64,000 nucleotides of DNA, taken from the NCBI GenBank assembly GCA_963975155.1, contig CAXBFG010000002.1, forward strand, positions 418,439-482,438, written 5' to 3'. A program made the translations under genes and the position numbers. Of this stretch, positions 54,139 through 63,041 are shown piece after piece (within the stretch, counting starts at the first letter, position 1; each line of letters opens with the position of its first letter). The notes beneath the pieces are model-generated. The model made no database searches. It was not told the DNA's origin and saw only the letters and a program-made list of their open reading frames with translations. This DNA is from UBA5109 sp963975155. Lineage in GTDB: Bacteria; Pseudomonadota; Gammaproteobacteria; Pseudomonadales; Pseudohongiellaceae.

Positions 54139-55602
54139 TTACTTTGCTACGCTAGAAGCCTCAGCTTCATGAATCGCCGCGATGGCATCATGCCGGAGCA
54201 CATAACCATCTTTCACAGCCTGCAGCATAATCTCTCTGACTTGCGCGACGTAGTTGGAGTGGTGACCATAGATATTTCTGAGCTCTTCGTTCGTATAGTA
54301 GCGATGATAACCCGATACCGAGCAAGGGAAAGCTGTGCCATTGTTGGCGCCTTGTTCTGCGATGGGTACATCGTACTGGGCAATCCGCACTCCGCCTAAA
54401 ACTTTGCCGTCTGCGTCACGAAGCACCATTCCTGTTGCAGGGTCTCGTTCAAATCTTCGTGAGGGAGCGGCAGGCTCACCGGTTCTGATCCAGTTTCTCA
54501 CAGAGTCAATCGCGGCACTTACAACAAGCCCTACATCTACAGTAGTGAAAGGTGGTGGCAAATCAGATAAACATGATGGCTCAATCCATTGAGTAAACGA
54601 GATTGGTTCTCCGTTCGGACCGATGATAGATTGATCCCAAACCGTAATGTTGTCGATATATTGTGAAGCGTACAGTGACCCATGTGTTGCTCCGGCAAGA
54701 TCCCAGGCACGCGTATACTCTGAGGTTGACCATCCCGGAAAGCCGTCCGCGAGAGCTTCGGAGTCAACGCTAATAGCCGGGACAGCTTGATCATCCCTGA
54801 GTTGATTAGAAAGATCCCAGTACACGAAGCCATCCATGACGTGATAAAGCGGTTGAATGGTGTTGTAGTATGCATTTAGGCGCATAGCTGATTGTGATTG
54901 TCCGATGGCAATAACTTCTTCGACATTCAGTCCGGGCAGGGGCGCATTGCCATTACCTGCGTTTTCCTTAAGAGCCTGTGTTATCTGTGAGAATATGTCA
55001 TATGAGAGTGGGTCGCCTTGGCACAACGAAGCCCCATCATCGCCACAGACATTCACATCAACTGAAAGATTACCGTAGCGCTCAGGGCTCCAGGCTTTGG
55101 ATCGTTCAACACCTACTCGTTGCGCTGACACAATTGCAATTGCATATCCTTCACGCAAGAGGTATTCATAAACTTCAGCAGTCGCGAACTCAAGCCCGAC
55201 ACCGACAGTGACATTTGTCCACTCAACGATAAGCGTGCCATTAAATTTACTTGGCTGTGGTGTTCTTACCACAACTCTGGTGAGGAAATCCCAACCACCA
55301 TCAATGACTGTTGCTGTTTCCAGATTTAATGCTTCTGCGCCATCATGGCGCCGAGCCTGACCCTGGGCGTAGAATTCTCGTTCGGTGTAGTCTGCTGAAG
55401 CGAGATCTGCGCCAGTTGCTGACATTATTGAGGTGCCGGGAACATTTATCTCTGTCAAAACTGCAGCAGGGATTGATAAACTCATTTCCGCCGAGAGAGC
55501 TCCCTGTGCGAAAAACATCAGCTCGAACACAGTGACTAAAAGCATCAACTGTGGAAAGTTATAACTTCTCTCTATTTTTAACGGCTTTCTGCTAACCGGC
55601 AT
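54139..55602 (-). CDS. secreted alpha/beta hydrolase-domain protein
   Basis: Hydrolase-like protein of the alpha/beta hydrolase domain-containing family, substrate unknown. 487 residues with a signal peptide (hydrophobic segment about 18-37, ending ALSA). The nucleophile elbow is IGQSQSAM with S236, and a candidate catalytic histidine is in AGATHGS. Two cysteine pairs (about 186 and 194) fit a periplasmic protein. The C-terminus EAEASSVAK is similar to full-length relatives, so the gene itself appears intact. Located between the SnoaL remnant and the aldo/keto reductase. Confidence 0.85.
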   Translation of the reverse strand: MPVSRKPLKIERSYNFPQLMLLVTVFELMFFAQGALSAEMSLSIPAAVLTEINVPGTSIMSATGADLASADYTEREFYAQGQARRHDGAEALNLETATVIDGGWDFLTRVVVRTPQPSKFNGTLIVEWTNVTVGVGLEFATAEVYEYLLREGYAIAIVSAQRVGVERSKAWSPERYGNLSVDVNVCGDDGASLCQGDPLSYDIFSQITQALKENAGNGNAPLPGLNVEEVIAIGQSQSAMRLNAYYNTIQPLYHVMDGFVYWDLSNQLRDDQAVPAISVDSEALADGFPGWSTSEYTRAWDLAGATHGSLYASQYIDNITVWDQSIIGPNGEPISFTQWIEPSCLSDLPPPFTTVDVGLVVSAAIDSVRNWIRTGEPAAPSRRFERDPATGMVLRDADGKVLGGVRIAQYDVPIAEQGANNGTAFPCSVSGYHRYYTNEELRNIYGHHSNYVAQVREIMLQAVKDGYVLRHDAIAAIHEAEASSVAK

Positions 55603-55690
55603 ATCCGTAACTCCTTTAATTATTATTATTGTGCTCAGGTACTAATGGATACAGTCAGTAAAAATGCTTAATTAATGTTACCCCTATCGA

Positions 55691-56542
55691 TTAAATATCG
55701 ACCTTATATTCACTGAGCGCTTTGACCATTGCAGGATCGCGGTGGGAAAAAAAGCAGCTATTACTAGTCTCCATAGTAGTGATTTTTTGTAGGTCATCGT
55801 TATCGAGTTTGAAATTGAAAATATCCTGGTTTTCAATCATTCGCTCCTTACGCACGGTCTTGGCAAGAGCCACAATTCCTTGCTGGACTATCCAACGCAA
55901 GACAACTTGCCCAATAGTTTTTCCGTGTTTGTCGGCAATGGATTGGAGTAATGTGTTTCCGAATAAATTGTTTCGGCCTTCTGCAAACGGAGCCCAGGCT
56001 TCTGGCTGAATGCCAAGTTCATTCATTAAAGTAAGGTTTTCATTTTGTTGATGAAAGGGGTTAATTTCAATTTGATTAATGGCAGGCTTAATTTCGTTGA
56101 ACTGGACAATATCCATTAGCCGATCTGCCTGAAAATTACTGACGCCAATGGCACGTAGCTTTCCGCTTCTGTAGGCATCCTGCATTGCTCTCCAGGAACC
56201 ATGTACGTCACCATATGGTTGATGGATCAGATACAGATCCAGGTAGTCCAGTTGCAGGCGACGTAGGGAGTTGTCAATTGCCTTTTGGGTATTTTCATAG
56301 CCAGTGTCTTGTACCCATAGTTTTGTGGTTACAAACAGTTCCTCGCGGGCAACACCACTGTCAATGATTCCTTGCCCTACTGCTGTTTCATTCATATAAG
56401 AGGCGGCAGTATCGATTAGGCGATAACCAGACTCAATTGCATCAGTGACGCAGCGGGCACACTCCTGGGCATCTGCAATTTGATAAACGCCATATCCAAC
56501 GATAGGCATGGTAACTTCATTATTTAATTTTACTGTTTGCAT
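55691..56542 (-). CDS. aldo/keto reductase
   Basis: NADPH-dependent reduction of a carbonyl compound. From ATG 56542 it has 283 residues. The catalytic tetrad is D44, Y49, K74 and H107 (LIDTAASYMNE, TTKLW, LIHQP), with GVSNFQADRL and the NADPH-binding end around AKTVRKERMIENQDIF. A TTG at 56557 is an alternative start. It diverges from the MarR regulator gene, with which it shares a 200-base control region, so it may be a MarR target. Confidence 0.93.
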   Translation of the reverse strand: MQTVKLNNEVTMPIVGYGVYQIADAQECARCVTDAIESGYRLIDTAASYMNETAVGQGIIDSGVAREELFVTTKLWVQDTGYENTQKAIDNSLRRLQLDYLDLYLIHQPYGDVHGSWRAMQDAYRSGKLRAIGVSNFQADRLMDIVQFNEIKPAINQIEINPFHQQNENLTLMNELGIQPEAWAPFAEGRNNLFGNTLLQSIADKHGKTIGQVVLRWIVQQGIVALAKTVRKERMIENQDIFNFKLDNDDLQKITTMETSNSCFFSHRDPAMVKALSEYKVDI

Positions 56543-56655
56543 AGGGAATATTCTCAAAGCTGAACTAAAAGTATTTACTTTATAAATAAATTAAAGAAAG
56601 CAAAGGTCCGATCAAGCTATGTGTATTATTTTGCACGATTGCGAGTGCTGGAAAT

Positions 56656-56683
56656 TTGCTTACTATTTATTTGTTATTATAAT
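56656..56683 (+). promoter_or_regulatory. sigma70-like promoter of the MarR gene
   Basis: TTGCTT (56656-56661), 16-base spacer, perfect TATAAT (56678-56683). The -35 matches the consensus only in its first three bases. The expected start of transcription lies in the inverted repeat that follows, so binding there would block it. Confidence 0.45.
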
Positions 56684-56688
56684 TAGGC

Positions 56689-56707
56689 ATATACCTTAAT
56701 AGTATAT
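56689..56707. promoter_or_regulatory. candidate MarR operator
   Basis: ATATACCTTAATAGTATAT: perfect 6-base arms around 7 bases, 19 bases in total, a usual size for a MarR-family site. It lies 6 bases downstream of the TATAAT of the MarR promoter and 36 bases before the MarR ATG, which fits autorepression, perhaps lifted by a substrate of the cassette. Confidence 0.5.
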
Positions 56708-56743
56708 ATAATAATAGTCAATAGGTTCACTAAATGGCAATGT

Positions 56744-57184
56744 ATGACAACTGAAAAAATAGACAATGAAACGCTGGAGTTTGCACGTGAGTTATTGTCA
56801 ATAGTTACTCTTTGCAAGCAATGGGCTGCTTCAAAAATTCCTAAAGATGGATTATCCCTGCCTCGTATGCAGATTCTTATGTATTTAAGAGATATAGGAA
56901 GTTCTCCGATGAGGGGCTTAAATAAACATCTTGGGACTTCCGCCACAAATGTGACTGGATTAGTGGATGGTCTGGAGGCAGAAGGCCTGATTGTTCGTAG
57001 CCCGGATTCGAAAGATCGAAGGGTTATCAATATTTCGATTACCAAAGCCGGTATGCGAAGGGTAAAAGCTGAATGGTCTAAATATGAAAAAAACTGTGCT
57101 TCTACTTTTGCTGATCTGCCAGCCTCAAAAAGAAAGCAAGTCATGAAATCACTCAATATATTACGGGAACAAATACAAAATTAA
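56744..57184 (+). CDS. MarR family transcriptional regulator
   Basis: Winged-helix repressor or activator that usually senses phenolic or aromatic ligands. 146 residues. The DNA-binding part is SPMRGLNKHLGTSATNVTGLVDGLEAEGLIVRSPDSKDRRVINISITKAG, with the wing R-R pair typical of MarR. It faces away from the aldo/keto reductase and toward the PQQ dehydrogenase, and is the only regulator in the cassette. Confidence 0.93.
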   Translation: MTTEKIDNETLEFARELLSIVTLCKQWAASKIPKDGLSLPRMQILMYLRDIGSSPMRGLNKHLGTSATNVTGLVDGLEAEGLIVRSPDSKDRRVINISITKAGMRRVKAEWSKYEKNCASTFADLPASKRKQVMKSLNILREQIQN

Positions 57185-57215
57185 ATTTATTGGCGTTGTT
57201 GTTAAACAATTAAAT

Positions 57216-57250
57216 AAGCATTTTATTTTCCTCAAGGTTATTAAATGCTT
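57216..57250 (+). repeat. inverted repeat between the MarR gene and PQQ dehydrogenase gene
   Basis: AAGCATTT (57216-57223) and AAATGCTT (57243-57250) are exact reverse complements with 19 bases between. It can form a hairpin just after marR or act as an operator for the dehydrogenase gene, whose ATG is 50 bases further on. No T run follows. Confidence 0.35.
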
Positions 57251-57300
57251 TGGCTGGTAAAACACAATTATAGAAATTACGGATTCAGAGGAGCTGAATT

Positions 57301-59478
57301 ATGTACCTCAAAAAAATAACCATTCAAAAATGTTCCTTATGGGTAATTGCCGGAATAACCATTCTGATTTTATCTGCCTGTAGTGAAGACGCTTTGGATG
57401 TTTCCGATACCGAGGCGGGCTTTGTTTCTGAAGCAGGAAATATTCAGGAACTGTCCCCTTTAATTGCAGAGGCCGAGGAGCATCCGGGGGACTGGCTGGC
57501 TCATGGCAGAACCTGGTCGGAGCAACGTTTCAGTCCGCTTGATAGCATTAATCGTGACACCGTTAATGATTTGTCTCTTGCCTGGTACATTGATTTACCT
57601 GACACCCGCGGCCAGGAAGCTTCTCCCATTGTGGTTGATGGAGTGATGTATACGACGGCAGCATGGAGTGTCGTTTATGCGCTGGATGCGGCAAGCGGTA
57701 AAGAAATCTGGCGTTTTGATCCCGAGGTGGACCGCTCCCATGCCGTGGATGGCTGTTGTGATGCTGTTAACCGCGGCGTGGCCTGGTGGGATGGGACGGT
57801 TATGGTTGGAACTCTGGATGGCAGACTGATTGCGCTTGATGCAGCATCAGGAGCTGAGCTTTGGTCTGTCCTTACCGTCGATTTATCTCAGCCTTATACC
57901 ATTACGGGAGCGCCGCGCGTGGCAGAAGGTTTGGTGTTTATTGGTAACGGCGGAGCAGAGTTCGGTGTGCGGGGGTATGTGACAGCCTATGATATTGCAA
58001 GCGGAGAGCAGCGCTGGCGTTTTTATACGGTTCCCGGCAATCCTGCCGATGGTTTTGAATCAGAAGCTATGGCTATGGCGGCAGAGACATGGAGCGGTGA
58101 TTGGTGGGCACTTGGTGGTGGTGGCACAGCCTGGGATTCAATAGCTTATGACCCTGATCTGGGTCTGCTTTATATTGGCGTTGGCAATGGATCTCCCTGG
58201 AATCCAAATGTCAGGAGTGACGGCGAGGGTGATAATCTTTTTCTTTCATCAATAGTTGCACTGGATGCAAGCAGTGGCGAGTATGTCTGGCATTATCAAA
58301 CCACGCCTGGGGAAGGCTGGGATTATACGGCGACTCAACACATGATCCTGGCTGATCTTGTAATAGAAGGAGAGTTACGAAAAGTCATTATGCAGGCACC
58401 AAAAAATGGCTTTTTCTATGTGCTGGATCGGGAAACAGGAGAGTTTATTTCTGCAGAAAACATTGTTCCTGTGACTTGGGCGGATGGTATCGATCCGGAA
58501 ACCGGCAGGCCAAATATCAGACCGGAGGCAAAATACTGGGAAACCGGGGAAGTGGCTTTACAATCACCTGGATTTTTAGGTGGGCATAACTGGCATCCCA
58601 TGTCCTACAACCCTGAGACCGGTCTGGTGTATTTACCTGCACAGGAAATGTCATTTCCCTACAGTGCAGATGATGACTTTGAAGTGAAGTCCCTGGCAGC
58701 TAATTTGGGCGTTGATACGGGCGTGGCTCGTTTACCCGATGACCCCGCCGTGATTGCTGCTGTTCAGGAAGCAACGCGAGGACATCTTGCCGCCTGGGAT
58801 CCGGTTGCTCAACAGGAACGCTGGCGCGTGCAGTTTCCAGGCCCATGGAATGGAGGGGTGTTATCAACAGCCGGCGGGCTGGTTTTTCAGGGTACGGCAG
58901 CTGGCTTCTTTAAAGCCTACGATGCCTCAACTGGCGAAGAGCTTTGGGAAACACCAAGTCAGACCGGCATAGTCGCACCTCCGGTCACTTATGAGGTTGA
59001 TGGCGAACAGTATGTAACTGTGATGGCTGGTTGGGGTGGTATCTTCCCTATTATTACCGGGCCCTTATCGTTAAGTTCAGGCCCCATAAGGAATGTGGGC
59101 AGAATACTCACGTATAAACTGGGTGGAGAATCCAGCTTACCAGCAGATAACTTTATACCGGCTGAACTGCCGGATTTATCAGCTCTGGAAATTGATGAAG
59201 AACTGGCGGAGCAGGGTTTTCTTGTTTATGACCGGTATTGCGGAGCCTGTCATGGAGCTGGTGCCATCGGTAGTGGCGTGATTCCTGATTTACGTTATAG
59301 CAGTTTACCTGCAAGCCCTGAAGCCTGGGCCGCTGTCGTGTTAGAGGGCGCCTTTGCTGATCGCGGGATGGTGGGTTTCGGATCTGAACTAAATAATGAT
59401 GATGCTGAGGCGATCAGAAATTACATTCTGACACGACACCGTTTTGCCTTGAGTCAATTGCAATTGGGCACTGAGTAG
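57301..59478 (+). CDS. PQQ-dependent dehydrogenase with C-terminal cytochrome c (lipoprotein)
   Basis: Periplasmic quinohaemoprotein that oxidises an alcohol or similar substrate with pyrroloquinoline quinone. 725 residues. The N-terminal lipobox LSAC puts the lipidated Cys at 27. The vicinal pair C152-C153 (DGCCDAV) is the PQQ-binding disulfide; WDYTA holds the catalytic aspartate; tryptophan-docking repeats run throughout. A haem c site is at C647-GA-C650-H651, with M690 a likely axial ligand. Thr, not Asp, stands two residues after the catalytic aspartate, which fits calcium rather than lanthanide dependence. GAGGAG lies before the ATG. No pqq synthesis genes are in the window. Confidence 0.92.
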   Translation: MYLKKITIQKCSLWVIAGITILILSACSEDALDVSDTEAGFVSEAGNIQELSPLIAEAEEHPGDWLAHGRTWSEQRFSPLDSINRDTVNDLSLAWYIDLPDTRGQEASPIVVDGVMYTTAAWSVVYALDAASGKEIWRFDPEVDRSHAVDGCCDAVNRGVAWWDGTVMVGTLDGRLIALDAASGAELWSVLTVDLSQPYTITGAPRVAEGLVFIGNGGAEFGVRGYVTAYDIASGEQRWRFYTVPGNPADGFESEAMAMAAETWSGDWWALGGGGTAWDSIAYDPDLGLLYIGVGNGSPWNPNVRSDGEGDNLFLSSIVALDASSGEYVWHYQTTPGEGWDYTATQHMILADLVIEGELRKVIMQAPKNGFFYVLDRETGEFISAENIVPVTWADGIDPETGRPNIRPEAKYWETGEVALQSPGFLGGHNWHPMSYNPETGLVYLPAQEMSFPYSADDDFEVKSLAANLGVDTGVARLPDDPAVIAAVQEATRGHLAAWDPVAQQERWRVQFPGPWNGGVLSTAGGLVFQGTAAGFFKAYDASTGEELWETPSQTGIVAPPVTYEVDGEQYVTVMAGWGGIFPIITGPLSLSSGPIRNVGRILTYKLGGESSLPADNFIPAELPDLSALEIDEELAEQGFLVYDRYCGACHGAGAIGSGVIPDLRYSSLPASPEAWAAVVLEGAFADRGMVGFGSELNNDDAEAIRNYILTRHRFALSQLQLGTE

Positions 59479-59564
59479 CCGGGCACATTGATTAGCAATA
59501 ACGCATCAAAGCAGCAAGCAAGGCATTTAAGAAGTTAACTGTTTTGTTGTTCTAAGTTATGCGC

Positions 59565-59586
59565 TGGAGTTAACGGGTTAATTCCA
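59565..59586. repeat. palindrome upstream of the molybdenum hydroxylase genes
   Basis: TGGAGTTAA, CGGG, TTAATTCCA: 9-base arms with one mismatch around 4 bases, 28 bases before the iron-sulfur subunit ATG. It could be an operator or a short hairpin in the leader. No clear -10/-35 was found near it, so the hydroxylase genes may be read from the dehydrogenase promoter. Confidence 0.4.
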
Positions 59587-59613
59587 ACTAAAGTATTTTA
59601 ATGGAGGTTAGCA

Positions 59614-60141
59614 ATGACAATTTTATCAATCAATGGAGAAGAGCGTGAAGTAAGTGCTTCTCCAGGTACGCCACTGCTTTACGTTTTACGTGGTGAGTTG
59701 AATGTGATGACGCCTAAATTCGGCTGTGGCCTTGCCCAGTGTGGAGCTTGTTCGGTATTGGTTGATGGTGAAGAGATTCGATCCTGTATCACGCCAATTG
59801 CCACGCTGGAAGGCAAAGAAATTACGACCGTTGAAGGATTGCCAGCGCGCTGGGCTGAACAGCAAGGTATCCCGGCAAACCCTGACAAATTACACCCTGT
59901 CCAACAAGCCTGGGTAGATGAGCAGGTTCCTCAATGTGGAATTTGCCAGTTCGGGATGATGATCAAGGCAACTGAATTGCTGGAGAGTAACCCGACTCCA
60001 TCCGATGAGGATATCAGTGCTGCCATGACGACTTCAGGCCCTTCTCCGCATTTGTGTCGTTGTGGTTCCTATATGGCGATAAAAGATGGCATTCATCGCG
60101 CTTCAGAATTAATGGCCGCAGCCGGCAATGGAGAAGAGTAA
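59614..60141 (+). CDS. molybdenum hydroxylase small subunit, [2Fe-2S] protein
   Basis: Carries electrons from the molybdenum site in the partner subunit. 175 residues: a plant-ferredoxin-like domain with C38, C43, C46 and C58 (CGLAQCGACSVL) and a helical [2Fe-2S]-binding domain with C108, C111, C148 and C150 (QCGICQFG and LCRCGSY). This is the two-cluster small subunit of isoquinoline-oxidoreductase/aldehyde-oxidase type enzymes. No signal peptide is seen, so export would depend on the Tat signal of the large subunit. Its stop overlaps the large subunit start by one base (TAATG). Confidence 0.95.
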   Translation: MTILSINGEEREVSASPGTPLLYVLRGELNVMTPKFGCGLAQCGACSVLVDGEEIRSCITPIATLEGKEITTVEGLPARWAEQQGIPANPDKLHPVQQAWVDEQVPQCGICQFGMMIKATELLESNPTPSDEDISAAMTTSGPSPHLCRCGSYMAIKDGIHRASELMAAAGNGEE

Positions 60142-62498
60142 TGAGTAAAAATAAAACCAGCCTCGATTCAAAGCAGTCAAACAATTCACAAGAGTACGAT
60201 ATCTATGGCGCTCGTCTGAGCCGGCGTACCTTTCTCGGAGCTACCGGAAGCTTTGTAGCAGGGGTTACGTTAGTGCCGAAATTTGCAGGCGCGCAGCAAA
60301 ACATGATGAATTCTCTGGATCCCACTCTGCCGAGCAGCTGGATAGAAATTCATGCTGATAATTCTGTCGTCATCAGAACAGGTAAATGTGATTTTGGACA
60401 AAGCACCATATACACGGCTTATCGTCAAATCGTGGCTGAAGAGCTGTATATGCCACTTGAAGCTATTACCACGGTTATTTCTGGAGATACAGACCGAACT
60501 CCCGACGGAGGAGGAACCTTTGGCCTGTTACGCACCAATGTCCTGAATCTTCGTAAGGCTGCCGCCTATACGCGTGAAGCAATATTGGAGGTGGCGGCGG
60601 AAGCACTAGGCGTGTCACGAACCCAACTGAGTATTGACAATGGAATGATCTCGGGCGGCTCCGTGCGGGCAAGCTATGGTGATATCGTTTCTGCGCATGA
60701 ACTTGCTTTGGAAATTCCGGTTAGCGGCCAGGCAACGGACTTTTCCGGACTGGTAGTTACTGGTGAGCCACCACTCAAAGATCCTCGCGATTATACAGTT
60801 ATAGGCCAGGCTGTGATGAACCCGATCATTCGTCCGAAAGTTTCTGGCGAAACAATCTGGGTTGGCGATGTGAAATTACCAGGCATGCTGCATGCCCGGG
60901 TGATCCACCCGGCGACACTAGGCTCCACACTCATTGAGCCTGGGGAGCTTAACCGATCGCAATTTCCTGACACTCAGCTAGTCGTCATTGGCAATTTGGT
61001 CGCTGTCGTTTCGTCGGATGAATGGCAAGCAGTATCTGCCGCGCGTAGTGTTGCCGCAGACACACAATGGAGTGAATGGGAGGGACTGCCGGAATCGGCA
61101 GCGCTGGAAAATTACTTAAGGGAAAGAGTCGATTGGACTGAAATCTCTGCTGTGTCTGGCTTCGCCAATAAAGGTGATGTTGACACTCAGAACAGCAAAA
61201 CACATGAAGGGAGTTACTTTTTCCCTTATCACAAGCATGCACCCATTGGACCAACCGTATCTCTGGCTGATATCAGCGATGGCCTGGTAACCGTTCATAC
61301 TCACAGTCAGAACCCCCAGTACCTTCGTATGCTGATTGCAATGATGTTGGAAGAGGATGAGGATAAAGTGGTTATTCGTACTTATCCTGGACCGGGGCAT
61401 TTTGGGCGATCAAACGGCGGTAATGCAGGCTCTGAAGATGAGGCGGTTTTACTTGCGCGTGAACTGGGAGTTCCTGTACGTGTGCAATGGATGCGTGATG
61501 ATGATATGAAATGGTCAACACAATCTTCTGCAATGATCGCTGATATACGTATTGGTCTTGATGACGACGGCAAAATAAATTCCTATCAGGCTGTGCATTC
61601 CGGTCCGCCAATGCAGGATGATCGTCCGATAGGCGCAATCCTTGCCGGTTTGCCAACAATTCCTGCCCCTGCCCCCACTAATCCTTTTATTCACAATACG
61701 GCACTGGGTATTGCAGACACATGGGTCTACGCGGGCGTTGAGAATGTTTCTGAAACCGGGCGCGGCATGTTCCAGGTCGGGCAGCGCGAATCGCCAATTG
61801 ACGTTGGCTTGCGTGATCATTCCATGCGTACACCAATTCAGTTTCAACAGAATTTTCCTCGTGAAACAGCCATGAATGAAGCGGCAGCACTGGCTGGTAA
61901 GGATGCTTTACAGTTCCGTATGGATCATGTCGATGATCGATTTAAGGTTTTACTGGAAAGGCTCCGTGAAGAGTCAGACTGGGAAACCCGTCCTTCTCCT
62001 TCCGCTCCAGTCGTCAGCAGCCAGGCTGATGAAATACTTCGCGGCAGGGGAGTATCTATAATGTTGCGTGAGAATGGTTATTGGGCCGGTGCCACTCATA
62101 TCGCAGTTAACCCGCAAACTGGTGCGGTGAAAGTTGAGCGATTTACGCTGGTTTGTGATCCGGGCATAGTGGTGAATCCCGTTCAACTACGCAGACAAGC
62201 TCAGGCAGGTTGTCTAATGGGTATCTCGCAGGCACTCCACGAAGAAGTGATCTTTGATCGGGGGAGTATTACCAGCACTAACTGGATGTCATATCCCATC
62301 CTCACAATGGCTGAAGTTCCAGAGCTGAAAGTGGTACTTGCTCCTTATGCAGGTGCAACAATTTATGGCCAGGGCTCCGAGAGTGCCAATGCACTTGCAG
62401 CCTCTGCAATTGCCGGAGCGTTCCTCGATGCAACCGGCAAACCTATAAGACGCATACCATTGCGAGCTGAATATGTGAGAACAGTTCTTCAATCCTGA
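60141..62498 (+). CDS. molybdenum hydroxylase large subunit (isoquinoline/aldehyde oxidoreductase type)
   Basis: Molybdopterin-binding catalytic subunit that adds an oxygen from water to a heteroaromatic ring or aldehyde. From ATG 60141 it has 785 residues. A twin-arginine signal is at 26-46 (SRRTFLGATGSFVAGVTLVP). GHFGRSNGG and GQGSESANALAA carry the cofactor-binding and catalytic-glutamate motifs of the family. The FAD subunit of three-part enzymes is absent, so electrons likely pass to a cytochrome, as in IorAB. The frame is open back into the small subunit gene (60054), but the Tat start and TAATG overlap define ATG 60141. Confidence 0.93.
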   Translation: MSKNKTSLDSKQSNNSQEYDIYGARLSRRTFLGATGSFVAGVTLVPKFAGAQQNMMNSLDPTLPSSWIEIHADNSVVIRTGKCDFGQSTIYTAYRQIVAEELYMPLEAITTVISGDTDRTPDGGGTFGLLRTNVLNLRKAAAYTREAILEVAAEALGVSRTQLSIDNGMISGGSVRASYGDIVSAHELALEIPVSGQATDFSGLVVTGEPPLKDPRDYTVIGQAVMNPIIRPKVSGETIWVGDVKLPGMLHARVIHPATLGSTLIEPGELNRSQFPDTQLVVIGNLVAVVSSDEWQAVSAARSVAADTQWSEWEGLPESAALENYLRERVDWTEISAVSGFANKGDVDTQNSKTHEGSYFFPYHKHAPIGPTVSLADISDGLVTVHTHSQNPQYLRMLIAMMLEEDEDKVVIRTYPGPGHFGRSNGGNAGSEDEAVLLARELGVPVRVQWMRDDDMKWSTQSSAMIADIRIGLDDDGKINSYQAVHSGPPMQDDRPIGAILAGLPTIPAPAPTNPFIHNTALGIADTWVYAGVENVSETGRGMFQVGQRESPIDVGLRDHSMRTPIQFQQNFPRETAMNEAAALAGKDALQFRMDHVDDRFKVLLERLREESDWETRPSPSAPVVSSQADEILRGRGVSIMLRENGYWAGATHIAVNPQTGAVKVERFTLVCDPGIVVNPVQLRRQAQAGCLMGISQALHEEVIFDRGSITSTNWMSYPILTMAEVPELKVVLAPYAGATIYGQGSESANALAASAIAGAFLDATGKPIRRIPLRAEYVRTVLQS

Positions 62499-62660
62499 TA
62501 AAAGCATCCCAGTGTGGCTTTATTGATAAAGACATCCTTAAATAAGGGGGATGGCAGCAGGGTTTAAATGATTTACTATAATCGGGTTTTATAGGCGCTT
62601 TTTTAGAACACAGTCGACCACAGAAAAAGAAAATATGGCACCCGAAATTCAGGTAAAACA

Positions 62661-63041
62661 ATGAGCTTATATCAGCTACAAAAATTTCTGTATGAATTGA
62701 ATCGTGATGACACGATTAAGAAAAAATATTTCAGTGATCTCGAAGGTCTTATTGAACAGTTTGAGCTAAGTCCTGAGGAAAGCAATGCTCTGCGCGAAGG
62801 CGATATTGGCCTGCTGTATGTGCTTGGTGTGAACGGACAAATCCTCATGCATTATGCCGCTCTGCTGGGCATAGAGTGGTTTGATTATCTGGCGATGATG
62901 CGCGAGGGAATCGAAAAATATGGCCCAGTCCGGGCTGGCGTTTACGCCATGGTTGGCGGCGGCGAAAGTTTTGCACCAGAAGACAAAATACTGGATAAAA
63001 ATGCTGCGGCTGAAAAAGTGACACAAGGAAAACAACAATGA
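62661..63041 (+). CDS. LigA-type alpha subunit of an extradiol aromatic dioxygenase
   Basis: Small helical subunit of protocatechuate 4,5-dioxygenase-like enzymes; it forms a lid over the active site of LigB. 126 residues. LREGDIGLLYVLGVNGQILMHYAALLGI is the LigA-family core. Its last bases overlap the ligB-like start by four bases (ATGA at 63038-63041), so the two subunits are made together. A TATAAT at 62577-62582 precedes it, without a good -35. Confidence 0.9.
   Translation: MSLYQLQKFLYELNRDDTIKKKYFSDLEGLIEQFELSPEESNALREGDIGLLYVLGVNGQILMHYAALLGIEWFDYLAMMREGIEKYGPVRAGVYAMVGGGESFAPEDKILDKNAAAEKVTQGKQQ

Noticed and set aside
62577..62582. Complete promoter before the ligA-like gene
   Set aside because: There is a perfect TATAAT but the bases 16 to 18 upstream do not resemble a -35 element.
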